A DNA stretch of 42,123 nt from CAZVRZ01 sp964629965 (GTDB lineage Bacteria > Chloroflexota > Anaerolineae > Anaerolineales > UBA4823). The DNA is taken from the NCBI GenBank assembly GCA_964629965.1, contig CAZVRZ010000028.1, positions 1-42,123 on the forward strand, in the 5' to 3' direction. Below are positions 1 to 8,008 of the stretch, one piece after another. The position numbers and the translations under genes are program-made. The notes below the pieces were generated by a model. That model was not told the origin of the DNA. It saw only the letters and a program-made list of their open reading frames with translations, and searched no databases. Numbering within the stretch: the first letter of the stretch is position 1; every line of letters starts with the position of its first letter.

Positions 1-587
1 AAAACCCCGAATATCGGCAAGCGGAAGACCCTCAATGGATTTCATCTTGTTTTCCGGTGGCGGTCAATGCCCTTTTACTGGGGAAAACTTTGCTAGGCAT
101 GCGTATCTATGATGTGATGCGCTTGATTGATTATATTAACACCTTGCCAGGTGTACCCACTCACTCGCTCGGTTGCGTGGGTCTTTCAGGAGGCGGCATG
201 GCGACTCTCTTTACTACTGCCCTGGATACTCGCATCACCTGTGCGGTGGTCAGTGGCTATTTCAACACGTTTCGCCATTCGATCATGTCGATCCGCCATT
301 GTATTTGCAATTTTGCCCCTGGTCTGGCGCGCCTGGCTGAAATGGCGGATATCGCTGGGTTGGTTGCGCCTCGCCCATTGTTGATCGAATCGGGCCTCCG
401 GGATCCCATCTTCCCGGTGGAAGCAACTCGCCTGGCTTATGTTCGGCTGCAGCAAATCTATGCTGTTTTTGGCGTTGATGCGCCTGGCCTGGATCATCCT
501 TGCCCTCGTCTGGATATTGACATCTTTGATGGAGAACATGCCTGGAGTGGTGCCAAGGCTTTTGATTGGTTGGCCTGCAATTTATAA
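1..587 (+). CDS. Alpha/beta hydrolase (acetyl-esterase-like), 5'-truncated
   Basis: The reading frame is open from the first bases of the window (codons in phase with position 3), so the N-terminus lies outside. A GTG at 57 could be read as a start, but it falls inside the hydrolase fold. The visible C-terminal 190 or so residues carry the nucleophile elbow GLSGGG, a later Asp in the ESGLRDPIFP segment, and a catalytic-His candidate in DGEHAW shortly before the end. This is the usual order Ser-Asp-His. The protein resembles the dienelactone-hydrolase / acetyl-xylan-esterase-like group. It sits 58 bases upstream of the KdgF-like gene on the same strand. De-esterification of pectin or xylan oligomers would fit the operon, but the substrate is inference. 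Confidence 0.7.
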   Translation, partial: NPEYRQAEDPQWISSCFPVAVNALLLGKTLLGMRIYDVMRLIDYINTLPGVPTHSLGCVGLSGGGMATLFTTALDTRITCAVVSGYFNTFRHSIMSIRHCICNFAPGLARLAEMADIAGLVAPRPLLIESGLRDPIFPVEATRLAYVRLQQIYAVFGVDAPGLDHPCPRLDIDIFDGEHAWSGAKAFDWLACNL

Positions 588-645
588 GTATTAGCTCGCC
601 CGTTTTTTTCGAGTGGACTTAGTCAAATTTATAAAGAGGTATACA

Positions 646-984
646 GTGGCTGTTATAAAATACACAGAAGCAAAGATCGATCACATCCGGCCTGGAGCCG
701 AACGAAGATTAGGTCACACGAATAATCTGATGATGACCGTCATCGATTTCTATGATGGTCCGCAAACGGAACCCGATCTACCCCATTCACACCCCCATGA
801 ACAGGTAAGTTACGTGGCTGAAGGAGAGATCCTCTTTTTCTTGGGGAAACATTCTGAGCATCTGGTGCCCGGCGACATGTTCCTGGTGCCTCCCGATAAG
901 ATGCATGCCATCCAATTACTCAGCGCGCATGCGCGCCTGGTCGATTGTTTTTACCCTGTGCGGCAAGATTTTTTGGAGAAATAG
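646..984 (+). CDS. kdgF: KdgF-like cupin (unsaturated uronate processing)
   Basis: A single-domain cupin of 112 residues. I chose the GTG at 646 because AAAGAGGT (633-640) lies at good spacing; the GTG at 613 has no ribosome site. Cupin motif 1 gives HSHPHEQ, with metal-ligand candidates H47, H49 and Q53, and motif 2 gives H87 in PPDKMHA. Two or three His plus a Gln is the pattern of KdgF, which helps open 4,5-unsaturated uronate monomers to 4-deoxy-L-threo-5-hexosulose uronate after pectin or alginate lyase action. The next gene is a PL22 oligogalacturonate lyase, which makes exactly such products, so context supports KdgF over a generic cupin. The stop at 984 is one base before the next ATG, implying coupled translation. 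Confidence 0.7.
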   Translation: MAVIKYTEAKIDHIRPGAERRLGHTNNLMMTVIDFYDGPQTEPDLPHSHPHEQVSYVAEGEILFFLGKHSEHLVPGDMFLVPPDKMHAIQLLSAHARLVDCFYPVRQDFLEK

Positions 985-985
985 T

Positions 986-2185
986 ATGTTAGGACAAACC
1001 TGGAAATCTGAAATGTCAGTTTTCAAAGATGTGAAAACTGGTCGCAAGATCCGCCGGTTGACTTCGACCGGTAATAATGTGCATTTATACTTTACCGAAA
1101 ATTCTTTTGATGCTTACAAAAACGAGATCATCTTTCTATCGGATCGGGCCGCGGGCGAAGATAAAGCTCCCCAGGATCATCCATACTACAACCTGTTTCG
1201 TATGAACCTGGATAGCGGCGAGATAACTCAACTGACCGACGAGCCGCAGGAAAATGCAGGTGGTCAAAGCCATGCGGGTCCTGTGCAGAGCGTCACCAAG
1301 ACGCGCGACAGCGAAATTATCGTCTATAAAACTGGTAATAAAATCCGCAAGCTGGATGCCCGCACCGGCGAAACCATCACGCTCTATGAGGGCTCTGGCT
1401 ATAACCTGGGTGCGCCCTCCATCGCATGCAACCGGCGCTATGCAGTTTTCTGCCGTAACGAAGATGTTCAGGTGCTCGATGGCCCCAACTATACGGGCTT
1501 TAAGGAACGTTTCTACAAGGTAAAAGACGGGCGCATCACCCTGGCATACCTGGATGGCTCGGGCTGGTTGGATGTTTTTAAAGACACCCACCAGGTGGGT
1601 CACTTTCAGTTCTGTCCAGACGATAGCACTTTGGGCTCCTTCTGTCACGAAGGCCCCTGGAACCTGGTCACGCAGCGTATCTGGCTTTTGGACTTTGTCT
1701 CTAGAGAAGCCAGGCCTTGCTTTCGGCAGACCGAGATCGATTCGATCGGGCATGAATTCTGGACGCGCGACGGGTATATAATGTTTGACAACCGTGGTCC
1801 TGGTCATGATGGCACGATCACATCCTCTCGTACGCAGGCTGTTGCGACGGATGTGGCAATCAAGGTGCAAGCAGACTTTACGCCGTTTGTTGGTTGGGCA
1901 AGCCGCACTGGTGAGATTGTTCGCCGGATCGACATGCCTTTCTATTGCAATCACTATCATGCCAATACGGATAATACCCTCCTGGTCGGTGATGATGTCG
2001 ATGATCTGGTGCTTATTGATATTTCGGGCAAAAAAGCCACTCTCAAAACGCTCTGCAACCACAAAACATCCTGGCACACCCAAAGCGCCCATTGCCACCC
2101 TACCTGGAGCTGGGATAGCCGCCGCATCTTATACGCTTCAGATGATGGCGGTAAAGTAAATCTTTACCTGATCGAAGATCTATGA
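986..2185 (+). CDS. ogl: Oligogalacturonate lyase, PL22 family
   Basis: A 399-residue beta-propeller protein. The ATG at 986 follows TTTTGGAGAAATAGT; an in-frame upstream ATG at 905 lies inside the cupin gene and is rejected. The family signature is clear. An HFQFCPDD block (H206) and an FCHEGPW block (H221) are followed by NHYHANTDNTLLVGDD (H323, H325). The sequence QSAHCH gives Q366, H369 and H371, the Q-x-x-H-x-H spacing of the Mn ligands in characterised oligogalacturonate lyases. No signal peptide is visible, so it is probably cytoplasmic, cutting short unsaturated galacturonate oligomers to monomers and 4-deoxy-hexosulose uronate. This gene identifies the operon's substrate as pectin breakdown products. 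Confidence 0.88.
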   Translation: MLGQTWKSEMSVFKDVKTGRKIRRLTSTGNNVHLYFTENSFDAYKNEIIFLSDRAAGEDKAPQDHPYYNLFRMNLDSGEITQLTDEPQENAGGQSHAGPVQSVTKTRDSEIIVYKTGNKIRKLDARTGETITLYEGSGYNLGAPSIACNRRYAVFCRNEDVQVLDGPNYTGFKERFYKVKDGRITLAYLDGSGWLDVFKDTHQVGHFQFCPDDSTLGSFCHEGPWNLVTQRIWLLDFVSREARPCFRQTEIDSIGHEFWTRDGYIMFDNRGPGHDGTITSSRTQAVATDVAIKVQADFTPFVGWASRTGEIVRRIDMPFYCNHYHANTDNTLLVGDDVDDLVLIDISGKKATLKTLCNHKTSWHTQSAHCHPTWSWDSRRILYASDDGGKVNLYLIEDL

Positions 2186-2204
2186 AGAACAAGTGAGGTA
2201 AGCA

Positions 2205-3248
2205 TTGAAAGCTGGTATTCTCTATCAAGCAAAAGATATTCGTTTGGGGGATGCGCCCGATCCGATCATTGCTTCTGATGAAGTCCTGATCGAATCCAAG
2301 GCAGCCGGGATTTGCGGCACCGATCTGCACATCTACCGCGGTGAATTTACCGCGCGGGTCACTTATCCTGCCATCCAGGGGCACGAGTTTGGCGGCCTGG
2401 TCTTGGAAGTTGGCGACCATGTGCGAAACCTTAAACCTGGGCAGCGTGTGGTGGTGGATCCGATCATCTCCTGCCATGCCTGCCCGGCCTGCCAGACCGG
2501 CCATATCAATGCCTGCCGCACGCTCAAACTATTGGGCGTTGATTTGAATGGTGGCTTTGCCCAATACGTGGCTGTGCCGGCCGACCGAGTCTTTCACCTC
2601 CCAGAAGAGATCGCTATCACCCATGCTCCCATGGTAGAGATGTACGCGCTGGGGCACCACATTCTTCAAAGAGGCCAGGTACAGCCCGGAGAAACGGTTG
2701 CCATATTGGGCGCCGGTAAGCTGGGCCTTTCTATTTTGGATGTGCTCTGTCATAGCGCCAGGCCGGGGATTTCGATCGTTACCGATCTACAGCCTTTTCG
2801 TCTTGAAATGGCCCGCAGATTAGGCGCCGATTATCCTCTCAATATTGGGATTGTTGACCCCGTTGAGTGGGTCATGGAATTCACCGCGGGGGTAGGAGTG
2901 GATTGTGTTATCGAAGCGGTGGGGCATTACCACCTCATGCCTGGTCAAGAAGCACCTCTTGCTCAGGCTGTCAAGATGATCCGCAGCGGCGGCCGTGTTG
3001 TTACCACAGGCTTGGGCGAGCAGCTCACCGCACTGCATTTCAAAACGTTAGTGCTCAAAGAAGCCCAAATTATTGCTTCGCGGGTTACACGCGGTGAATT
3101 TCCCCGCGCCATGCAGATGATGAGCCGCGGGCTGTTGCACCCTGAACTGCTGATCACAGCCGTAAAACCGCTTGATAGGATCACCGAGGCTTTCCAACAG
3201 GTTGACCAGGAAGAACCAGAGACGATCAAGATCGTGTTGGAGATTTAG
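2205..3248 (+). CDS. Zinc-dependent MDR dehydrogenase (sorbitol/threonine-DH-like)
   Basis: A 347-residue medium-chain dehydrogenase that starts at TTG 2205 behind GTGAGGTAA. Catalytic zinc ligands are C37 and H60-E61. The four structural-zinc cysteines are C90, C93, C96 and C104, and the Rossmann motif GAGKLG follows about residue 170. It therefore oxidises an alcohol or reduces a ketone with NAD(P)(H). Position in a uronate operon suggests a sugar-acid substrate, but the MDR family is too broad to name one. From memory, a zinc alcohol dehydrogenase also lies near the uxaE and 6-phosphogluconate dehydrogenase genes in Thermotoga maritima, which would make the association recurrent. The next gene begins immediately after its stop. 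Confidence 0.85.
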   Translation: MKAGILYQAKDIRLGDAPDPIIASDEVLIESKAAGICGTDLHIYRGEFTARVTYPAIQGHEFGGLVLEVGDHVRNLKPGQRVVVDPIISCHACPACQTGHINACRTLKLLGVDLNGGFAQYVAVPADRVFHLPEEIAITHAPMVEMYALGHHILQRGQVQPGETVAILGAGKLGLSILDVLCHSARPGISIVTDLQPFRLEMARRLGADYPLNIGIVDPVEWVMEFTAGVGVDCVIEAVGHYHLMPGQEAPLAQAVKMIRSGGRVVTTGLGEQLTALHFKTLVLKEAQIIASRVTRGEFPRAMQMMSRGLLHPELLITAVKPLDRITEAFQQVDQEEPETIKIVLEI

Positions 3249-4373
3249 ATGCATCATCATGTTTACTTGGATTACGAGCACGCCTGGGAAGATTTCCGTA
3301 CAGCGGCCTATCCCTCGGGGAGCCTCATTGAGTCAACATCGGAGCGCGGCGAATTCGTGGTCGGCCAAGGAGCTGCTTCGGCTTCGAAAGTCCCCGTAGC
3401 CCTGATCGTTGATAGCCCCTGGCTGCCTGGCTGGGCCGGTATTGATACGCGCGATTATTTCCTGTTCCCCGAAAAATGGTTGGAGATCAACAAGAAGCTG
3501 CTGACGCGTTTCCCCGGCGCAATCTGGATACCTGGTTTTTGGGTTGAGTTTGGCATGGCGGCCGAGCCATCGGCTTTTGGAGCGAAAATCCGCTTCTTTT
3601 CCGATCGCCCCCCTTCGGTCGAACCGATCCTGGCTGATCTCAAATTCTGGTCAGAGGTAGAACCTGTTGACCCGCTTGATGCTGGGCTGATGCCTTTGGC
3701 TCTGCGTCTCTACCGGCAAATGGATGAGCGCCTGGCAGCAGATGGCTTGGGCATCCACATGGTGGCCTCTCGCGGACCTCTGACGGTGGCTTCCTGGTTG
3801 GTGGGAATATCCGCGTTGATGGAAGGCCTTGCGGCTCAGCCCGAGGTCGTTTCCCGCCTGCTGGAGACCGTAACGACTTCGATTATCCATTGGCTAAAAG
3901 CTCAATCCGATTGCCTGCGCCAACCTCAAGGCATCTTGCTGTTGGATGACCTGGTGGGCATGGTTTCGCCGCGCACTTATAAGGCGATGATAGAGCCTCA
4001 TCTGAAGAGGATCTTTGCCAGTTTCGATGGCATGCTGCGGATCTATCACAATGACACCCCCTGCCCGCGCTTGTTAGAACACCTGGCGGGGGCTGGTTTC
4101 AATGTCTTCAACTTCAGTCATGAGATGGACATTGCCATGGTGAAAGAAAAGATGGGCAGCCAGGTGGCCTTGATGGGGAATGTAGCCCCCTTGGGTTTAG
4201 GCGTACGAGGCACTCCTGCTGAAGTTTATGCCGCCGCGATGAACTGCCTGGAAAAAGCAGCCCCCGGAGGCGGAATGATCTTATCCTTCGGCGGCGGAGT
4301 GTCTCCCGGTACTTTGCCTGAAAACATCGATGCTTTGCTGCAAGCAGCCCATGACTGGAACAACAGGAGTTGA
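3249..4373 (+). CDS. Uroporphyrinogen decarboxylase (URO-D) superfamily protein
   Basis: A 374-residue protein of the URO-D / corrinoid-methyltransferase (MtaA, CmuA) superfamily. It is recognised by the C-terminal barrel, the segments GILLLDDLVGMVSPRTY and YHNDTPCP, and the ending GGGMILSFGGGVSPGTLPENI. The ATG follows GGAG at good spacing and directly abuts the previous stop. True uroporphyrinogen decarboxylase begins with a PxWxMRQAGRY-type motif that is absent here, so haem synthesis is unlikely. No corrinoid protein is encoded nearby, so methyl transfer is unproven. Similar proteins occur in sugar catabolic clusters of anaerobes with no assigned role. Function unknown; family call firm. 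Confidence 0.8.
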   Translation: MHHHVYLDYEHAWEDFRTAAYPSGSLIESTSERGEFVVGQGAASASKVPVALIVDSPWLPGWAGIDTRDYFLFPEKWLEINKKLLTRFPGAIWIPGFWVEFGMAAEPSAFGAKIRFFSDRPPSVEPILADLKFWSEVEPVDPLDAGLMPLALRLYRQMDERLAADGLGIHMVASRGPLTVASWLVGISALMEGLAAQPEVVSRLLETVTTSIIHWLKAQSDCLRQPQGILLLDDLVGMVSPRTYKAMIEPHLKRIFASFDGMLRIYHNDTPCPRLLEHLAGAGFNVFNFSHEMDIAMVKEKMGSQVALMGNVAPLGLGVRGTPAEVYAAAMNCLEKAAPGGGMILSFGGGVSPGTLPENIDALLQAAHDWNNRS

Positions 4374-4379
4374 CAAGAT

Positions 4380-5819
4380 ATGCAAATTTATTCGTCCTCC
4401 ATCACTCAGCACAACGGTGTTAAATACTACCTGGCGCAAGACGGTGCCTCTGCCCGGCGTTATTTATGTGTCGAGGGAGATGCTGCTGCTTTTCAAGGTG
4501 AAATGGATGCAGGAGTTTACCGCTGTTCATTGACTTCGCAAAACGCGGCTGCTTTGCGGGCGCGCTTGTCTTGGTTGAAACCCCAGCCTCTTGGATTGGA
4601 CACAACGTTTGGCTTTGGCGATCGCTTGGGCATTGCAACACCCGGACATATCGCAGCCCTGGCGGATTTAGCGCCAAATTCGAGGGTAGAAAATTCGTGG
4701 GTGCTAAAGGCCGCTGCCGTACGGATTGCTCCGGTCTTCGCACAGCAATCGGTACGTGAGAATGCTCGCACCGGGCGCACCCCGCAGCAAGTGGTAGACG
4801 AAGCCATGTGGGTGCTCTTTGCGGATGGTTGGCGCCACCCCTGGGGTGCAGACGCAGATCACTTGAAATCTCCGCAAGATATCGCACCCTTCATCGACGC
4901 GGGCTATTCTTTCTTCACCGTTGATCCGGGCGAGTATGTCGACAATGCTGCCGATCATGATACTTTGGAAATATTGCAGCAAAAAGCGGATGCGCTGCAT
5001 GGTCTGGGGTGGAACTGGAATGAATTGTTGGCAGTCTACCTTTCTCCCGCAAATCATGATTCTGCCTGGGGCAAGTTCACTACTCAGAGCTTACTGCGAG
5101 CGCTGGTCAAATATGGACGTGCTGTTCGCCATACGGCAGAGATGTACCAACGTATCTGGCAGTTGAAAAACGGCGCCGAATTTGATTTTGAGGCCTCTGT
5201 GGATGAGACCGATACCCCCACAACCCCATTGGAGCATTATTTCATTGCCAATGAATTGACCCGTCTGGGCGTGCGTTTCACTTCGTTGGCGCCGCGGTTT
5301 ATCGGCAGGTTTGAGAAGGGCGTGGATTATATTGGCGATCTGGCGGCTCTGGATGCTGAAATGGCCAAACATGCTGCTGTGACGGCTTCTTTTGGATCCT
5401 ATAAGATCAGCCTGCATTCGGGCTCAGATAAGTTCAGCGTGTATCCGTTGATAGCCAGGCATTGGGGGGCGCGTGTCCATGTCAAAACGGCGGGAACCAG
5501 TTATCTGGAGGCGCTGCGGGTGCTTGCTCGCCTTGAAACGGCCTTGTTTTCCGAGATCTGGACGTTTTCTAAAGAACACTACGAAACCGATCGGCGCACC
5601 TATCATGTTTCAGCCCGGCTTGATATGCTGCCCGCTGAGATCAGCCCTGCCTTGCTGGACGATTTCCATGCTCGCCAGGTTCTACACGTGACCTTTGGCT
5701 CGGTGATGGCCCAGTTTGGTGTAAGATTAATGAAGTCGCTTGAAATACACAATGCGGCTTATTGTGAAGGGTTAAAGGTTCATTTCTTAAAACATCTGAG
5801 GCCGTTTCAGGAAGGATAA
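4380..5819 (+). CDS. uxaE: D-tagaturonate/D-fructuronate epimerase UxaE
   Basis: A 479-residue protein matching the UxaE family (known from Thermotoga maritima) along its length. It has FGFGDRLGIATPGH near residue 78, FAQQSVRENARTGRTPQ near 120, GADADHLK near 155, FEASVDETDTPTTPLEHYF near 265 and KISLHSGSDKFSVYP near 345, and it ends with RQVLHVTFGSV. UxaE interconverts tagaturonate and fructuronate and so feeds galacturonate into the glucuronate branch, bypassing altronate enzymes. The start has AGGAG ten bases upstream, and only six bases separate it from the previous stop. A uronate isomerase (UxaC), needed to make tagaturonate, is not in the window. Confidence 0.92.
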   Translation: MQIYSSSITQHNGVKYYLAQDGASARRYLCVEGDAAAFQGEMDAGVYRCSLTSQNAAALRARLSWLKPQPLGLDTTFGFGDRLGIATPGHIAALADLAPNSRVENSWVLKAAAVRIAPVFAQQSVRENARTGRTPQQVVDEAMWVLFADGWRHPWGADADHLKSPQDIAPFIDAGYSFFTVDPGEYVDNAADHDTLEILQQKADALHGLGWNWNELLAVYLSPANHDSAWGKFTTQSLLRALVKYGRAVRHTAEMYQRIWQLKNGAEFDFEASVDETDTPTTPLEHYFIANELTRLGVRFTSLAPRFIGRFEKGVDYIGDLAALDAEMAKHAAVTASFGSYKISLHSGSDKFSVYPLIARHWGARVHVKTAGTSYLEALRVLARLETALFSEIWTFSKEHYETDRRTYHVSARLDMLPAEISPALLDDFHARQVLHVTFGSVMAQFGVRLMKSLEIHNAAYCEGLKVHFLKHLRPFQEG

Positions 5820-5822
5820 AAT

Positions 5823-6641
5823 ATGAGTGTATCGTTTGACATTCGAGGCAAGGCTGCCGTAGTGACGGGTGGGGCCGGGGTACTGTGCGCGTCGATGTGC
5901 CGCGCCCTGGCGCAGGCCGGCGCCAAAGTTGCTGTGTTGGATGTGCGTTCCGAGGTGGCCGAAGCGCTGGCTGCCGAGCTGTGCTCGGCTGGTTCCAATG
6001 CAATCGGGCTTGCCTGTAATGTGCTCGATAAAACCAGCATTGAAACTGCAGCCAGGCAGGTATTGGATGCTTTTGGGCGGGTAGATATTCTGATCAATGG
6101 CGCCGGAGGCAACCGGCCTCAGGCCACCACTCGCGCCGACCTGACCTTTTTCGATTTGCCTGCCGATGCCCTCAGTTGGGTCTTTGAGCTCAATTTGTTG
6201 GGTACGATCTTGCCCTCGCAAATCTTTGGCAAGATCATGGCTCAGCAGCAAGAAGGTATCATCCTGAACATCTCTTCCATGAACGCCTTTCGACCACTAA
6301 CCCGCATCCCGGCTTACTCTGCTGCCAAGGCAGGCGTGAGCAACTTCACCCAGTGGCTGGCAGTGCACATGGCGCAGGAATACAGCCCGGAAATCCGCGT
6401 GAATGCCATTGCGCCGGGTTTCTTCCTGACAGAGCAAAACCGTTACTTGTTAACCGACCAGGAATCAGGCAGCTTGACCGAGCGCGGGCAGTCGATTATT
6501 TCTCATACCCCGCAAGCACGTTTCGGTGTTCCTGAGGATTTGCTCGGGGCGATTTTGTGGTTGGTGTCGCCTGCTGCTTCTTTTGTGACTGGCGTTGTGA
6601 TCCCTGTTGATGGCGGTTTCTCTGCTTTTAGTGGAGTTTGA
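5823..6641 (+). CDS. SDR oxidoreductase, probable fructuronate (D-mannonate) reductase
   Basis: A 272-residue short-chain dehydrogenase. The cofactor loop is TGGAG at 15-19. An INGAGGNRPQATT segment follows residue 90 and resembles SDR-type mannonate oxidoreductases rather than generic SDRs. The catalytic set is S151 or S152, Y165 and K169, and the C-terminus is IPVDGGF. It would reduce fructuronate to mannonate with NAD(P)H, the step after UxaE, whose stop is three bases upstream. A KduD-type role (reduction of 2,5-diketo-3-deoxygluconate) is an alternative, since the lyase branch also needs such an enzyme. SDR is certain, substrate probable. Confidence 0.8.
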   Translation: MSVSFDIRGKAAVVTGGAGVLCASMCRALAQAGAKVAVLDVRSEVAEALAAELCSAGSNAIGLACNVLDKTSIETAARQVLDAFGRVDILINGAGGNRPQATTRADLTFFDLPADALSWVFELNLLGTILPSQIFGKIMAQQQEGIILNISSMNAFRPLTRIPAYSAAKAGVSNFTQWLAVHMAQEYSPEIRVNAIAPGFFLTEQNRYLLTDQESGSLTERGQSIISHTPQARFGVPEDLLGAILWLVSPAASFVTGVVIPVDGGFSAFSGV

Positions 6642-6644
6642 TCC

Positions 6645-7973
6645 ATGAGTAATTTCCAGGCTCAGAAGTCAGCCGGAGAAGAACCGATGGCTGAAAGAGC
6701 GGCATCTCCGAAGGGAGAACTGTCTCCGGATATCTTGCGCCAAACGCTTGCGAAAGGTTTGGCAGGCATCGCTGCCCGGCAAAAAATCCTGGTGCTCATT
6801 CCCGACCATACCCGTTCTATACCGCTGCCCATGCTTTTTCGCATGCTCGTCGAAGTACTGCATGACGCCAGGCAGCTCGATTTCATGGTGGCCCTGGGCA
6901 CGCACCCGTCTTTGCCGGAGAGTCAAATAAATAGCTTGGTCGGCATTACTGCTGCCGAGCGAAGCGGCATGTTTAAACGGATAGGTTTGTATAATCATGC
7001 CTGGGATGATGATGCGGTTCTTACCACGCTTGGTGTGATAGAGCAGGATGAGGTTAAGGAAATTGCCGGGGCGCATTGGCACGCCTCGCTGCCAACCGAA
7101 GTTCCCATCCGCTTGAACAAACTGGCTTTGGCATATGATCATATCCTGATCCTCGGCCCGACCTTCCCGCATGAAGTGGTCGGTTTTTCTGGGGGGGCTA
7201 AATATCTTTTTCCGGGCATTTCAGGTGCAGAGATGATCAATGCTACGCACTGGTTGGGGGCGTTGGCAGGCGTGGTTCGCACGATCGGCATTAAAGATAC
7301 GCCTGTGCGTGCCATGATCCATGCTGCTGCCCGGCGGTTGAAAACGCCGGTTACGTTGATCGCCATCACCGTCGAGGGTCATGCCGTCAGCGGTTTGTTT
7401 ATCGGCGATCTACAGCAGGCCTGGAATATGGCTGCCGATTTCTCGGCCCAGCGGCATATCATCTGGTGTGATAAGCCTTACCGGCGTGTATTGTCTTGCG
7501 CCCCTCCCATGTATGATGAGTTGTGGACTGGCGCAAAGGCTATGTATAAGCTGGAACCTGTTGTGGCAGTGGGTGGTGAAGTCATCATCTATGCGCCTCA
7601 CCTGGATGTAGTTAGTCATGTGCACGGCAAATGCATATATGAAATCGGTTATCACATCTTGCCCTATTTCTTGCAAGATTGGGCTCGTTTTAAGCACATC
7701 CCGCTGGGTGTATTGGCCCATAGTACGCATGTCAGCGGTTCGGGTGTCATAGAAAATGGCCTCGAAAAACCGAATGTGAAAGTCACCTTGGCCAGTAAGA
7801 TTCCCCCAGAGGATTGTGCCCGGCTCAACCTGGGCTATCTTGACCCGGCGGAAATCTCCGCACAGATCGAGACAGGCTTGTGGCAGAATCGTGAACAAGA
7901 AGGCTGCGCTCCTACAATAGGATCGCTGTATGTTCCAAAAGCCGGTGAAATATTGTATCGGTTAAAATCATAG
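6645..7973 (+). CDS. LarA-type nickel-pincer racemase/epimerase (DUF2088)
   Basis: A 442-residue member of the lactate racemase LarA superfamily, which uses a nickel-pincer nucleotide bound to a Lys to racemise or epimerise 2-hydroxy acids. The active-site set is visible: D54 and R57 in IPDHTR, H87 in GTH, H176, K186 (pincer Lys) and H202, with the spacing of LarA H174, K184 and H200, plus K298. The position of LarA Tyr294 appears to be W294, suggesting another substrate. Known homologues include a D-gluconate 2-epimerase (from memory), whose product is D-mannonate. Between a mannonate-forming SDR and 6-phosphogluconate dehydrogenase, mannonate/gluconate epimerisation is the best guess. The larB, larC and larE maturation genes are not in the window. 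The start follows GTGGAG. Confidence 0.82.
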   Translation: MSNFQAQKSAGEEPMAERAASPKGELSPDILRQTLAKGLAGIAARQKILVLIPDHTRSIPLPMLFRMLVEVLHDARQLDFMVALGTHPSLPESQINSLVGITAAERSGMFKRIGLYNHAWDDDAVLTTLGVIEQDEVKEIAGAHWHASLPTEVPIRLNKLALAYDHILILGPTFPHEVVGFSGGAKYLFPGISGAEMINATHWLGALAGVVRTIGIKDTPVRAMIHAAARRLKTPVTLIAITVEGHAVSGLFIGDLQQAWNMAADFSAQRHIIWCDKPYRRVLSCAPPMYDELWTGAKAMYKLEPVVAVGGEVIIYAPHLDVVSHVHGKCIYEIGYHILPYFLQDWARFKHIPLGVLAHSTHVSGSGVIENGLEKPNVKVTLASKIPPEDCARLNLGYLDPAEISAQIETGLWQNREQEGCAPTIGSLYVPKAGEILYRLKS

Positions 7974-8008
7974 AAGAGCAAGAAAATCGTACCGGAGAGA
8001 ATTGTTTT

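Noticed and set aside
905..985. Upstream extension of the lyase gene to an ATG inside the cupin gene
   Set aside because: The 27 extra residues overlap the cupin C-terminus and have no ribosome site, whereas the ATG at 986 starts the conserved domain.
1136..2098. A 320-residue open frame on the minus strand over the PL22 lyase gene
   Set aside because: It is the antisense shadow of a well-supported gene, has no ribosome site and shows no protein family features.
3249..4373. Haem-biosynthetic uroporphyrinogen decarboxylase (hemE)
   Set aside because: The N-terminal Arg-rich substrate motif of HemE is absent, and the gene lies in a uronate operon without other haem genes.
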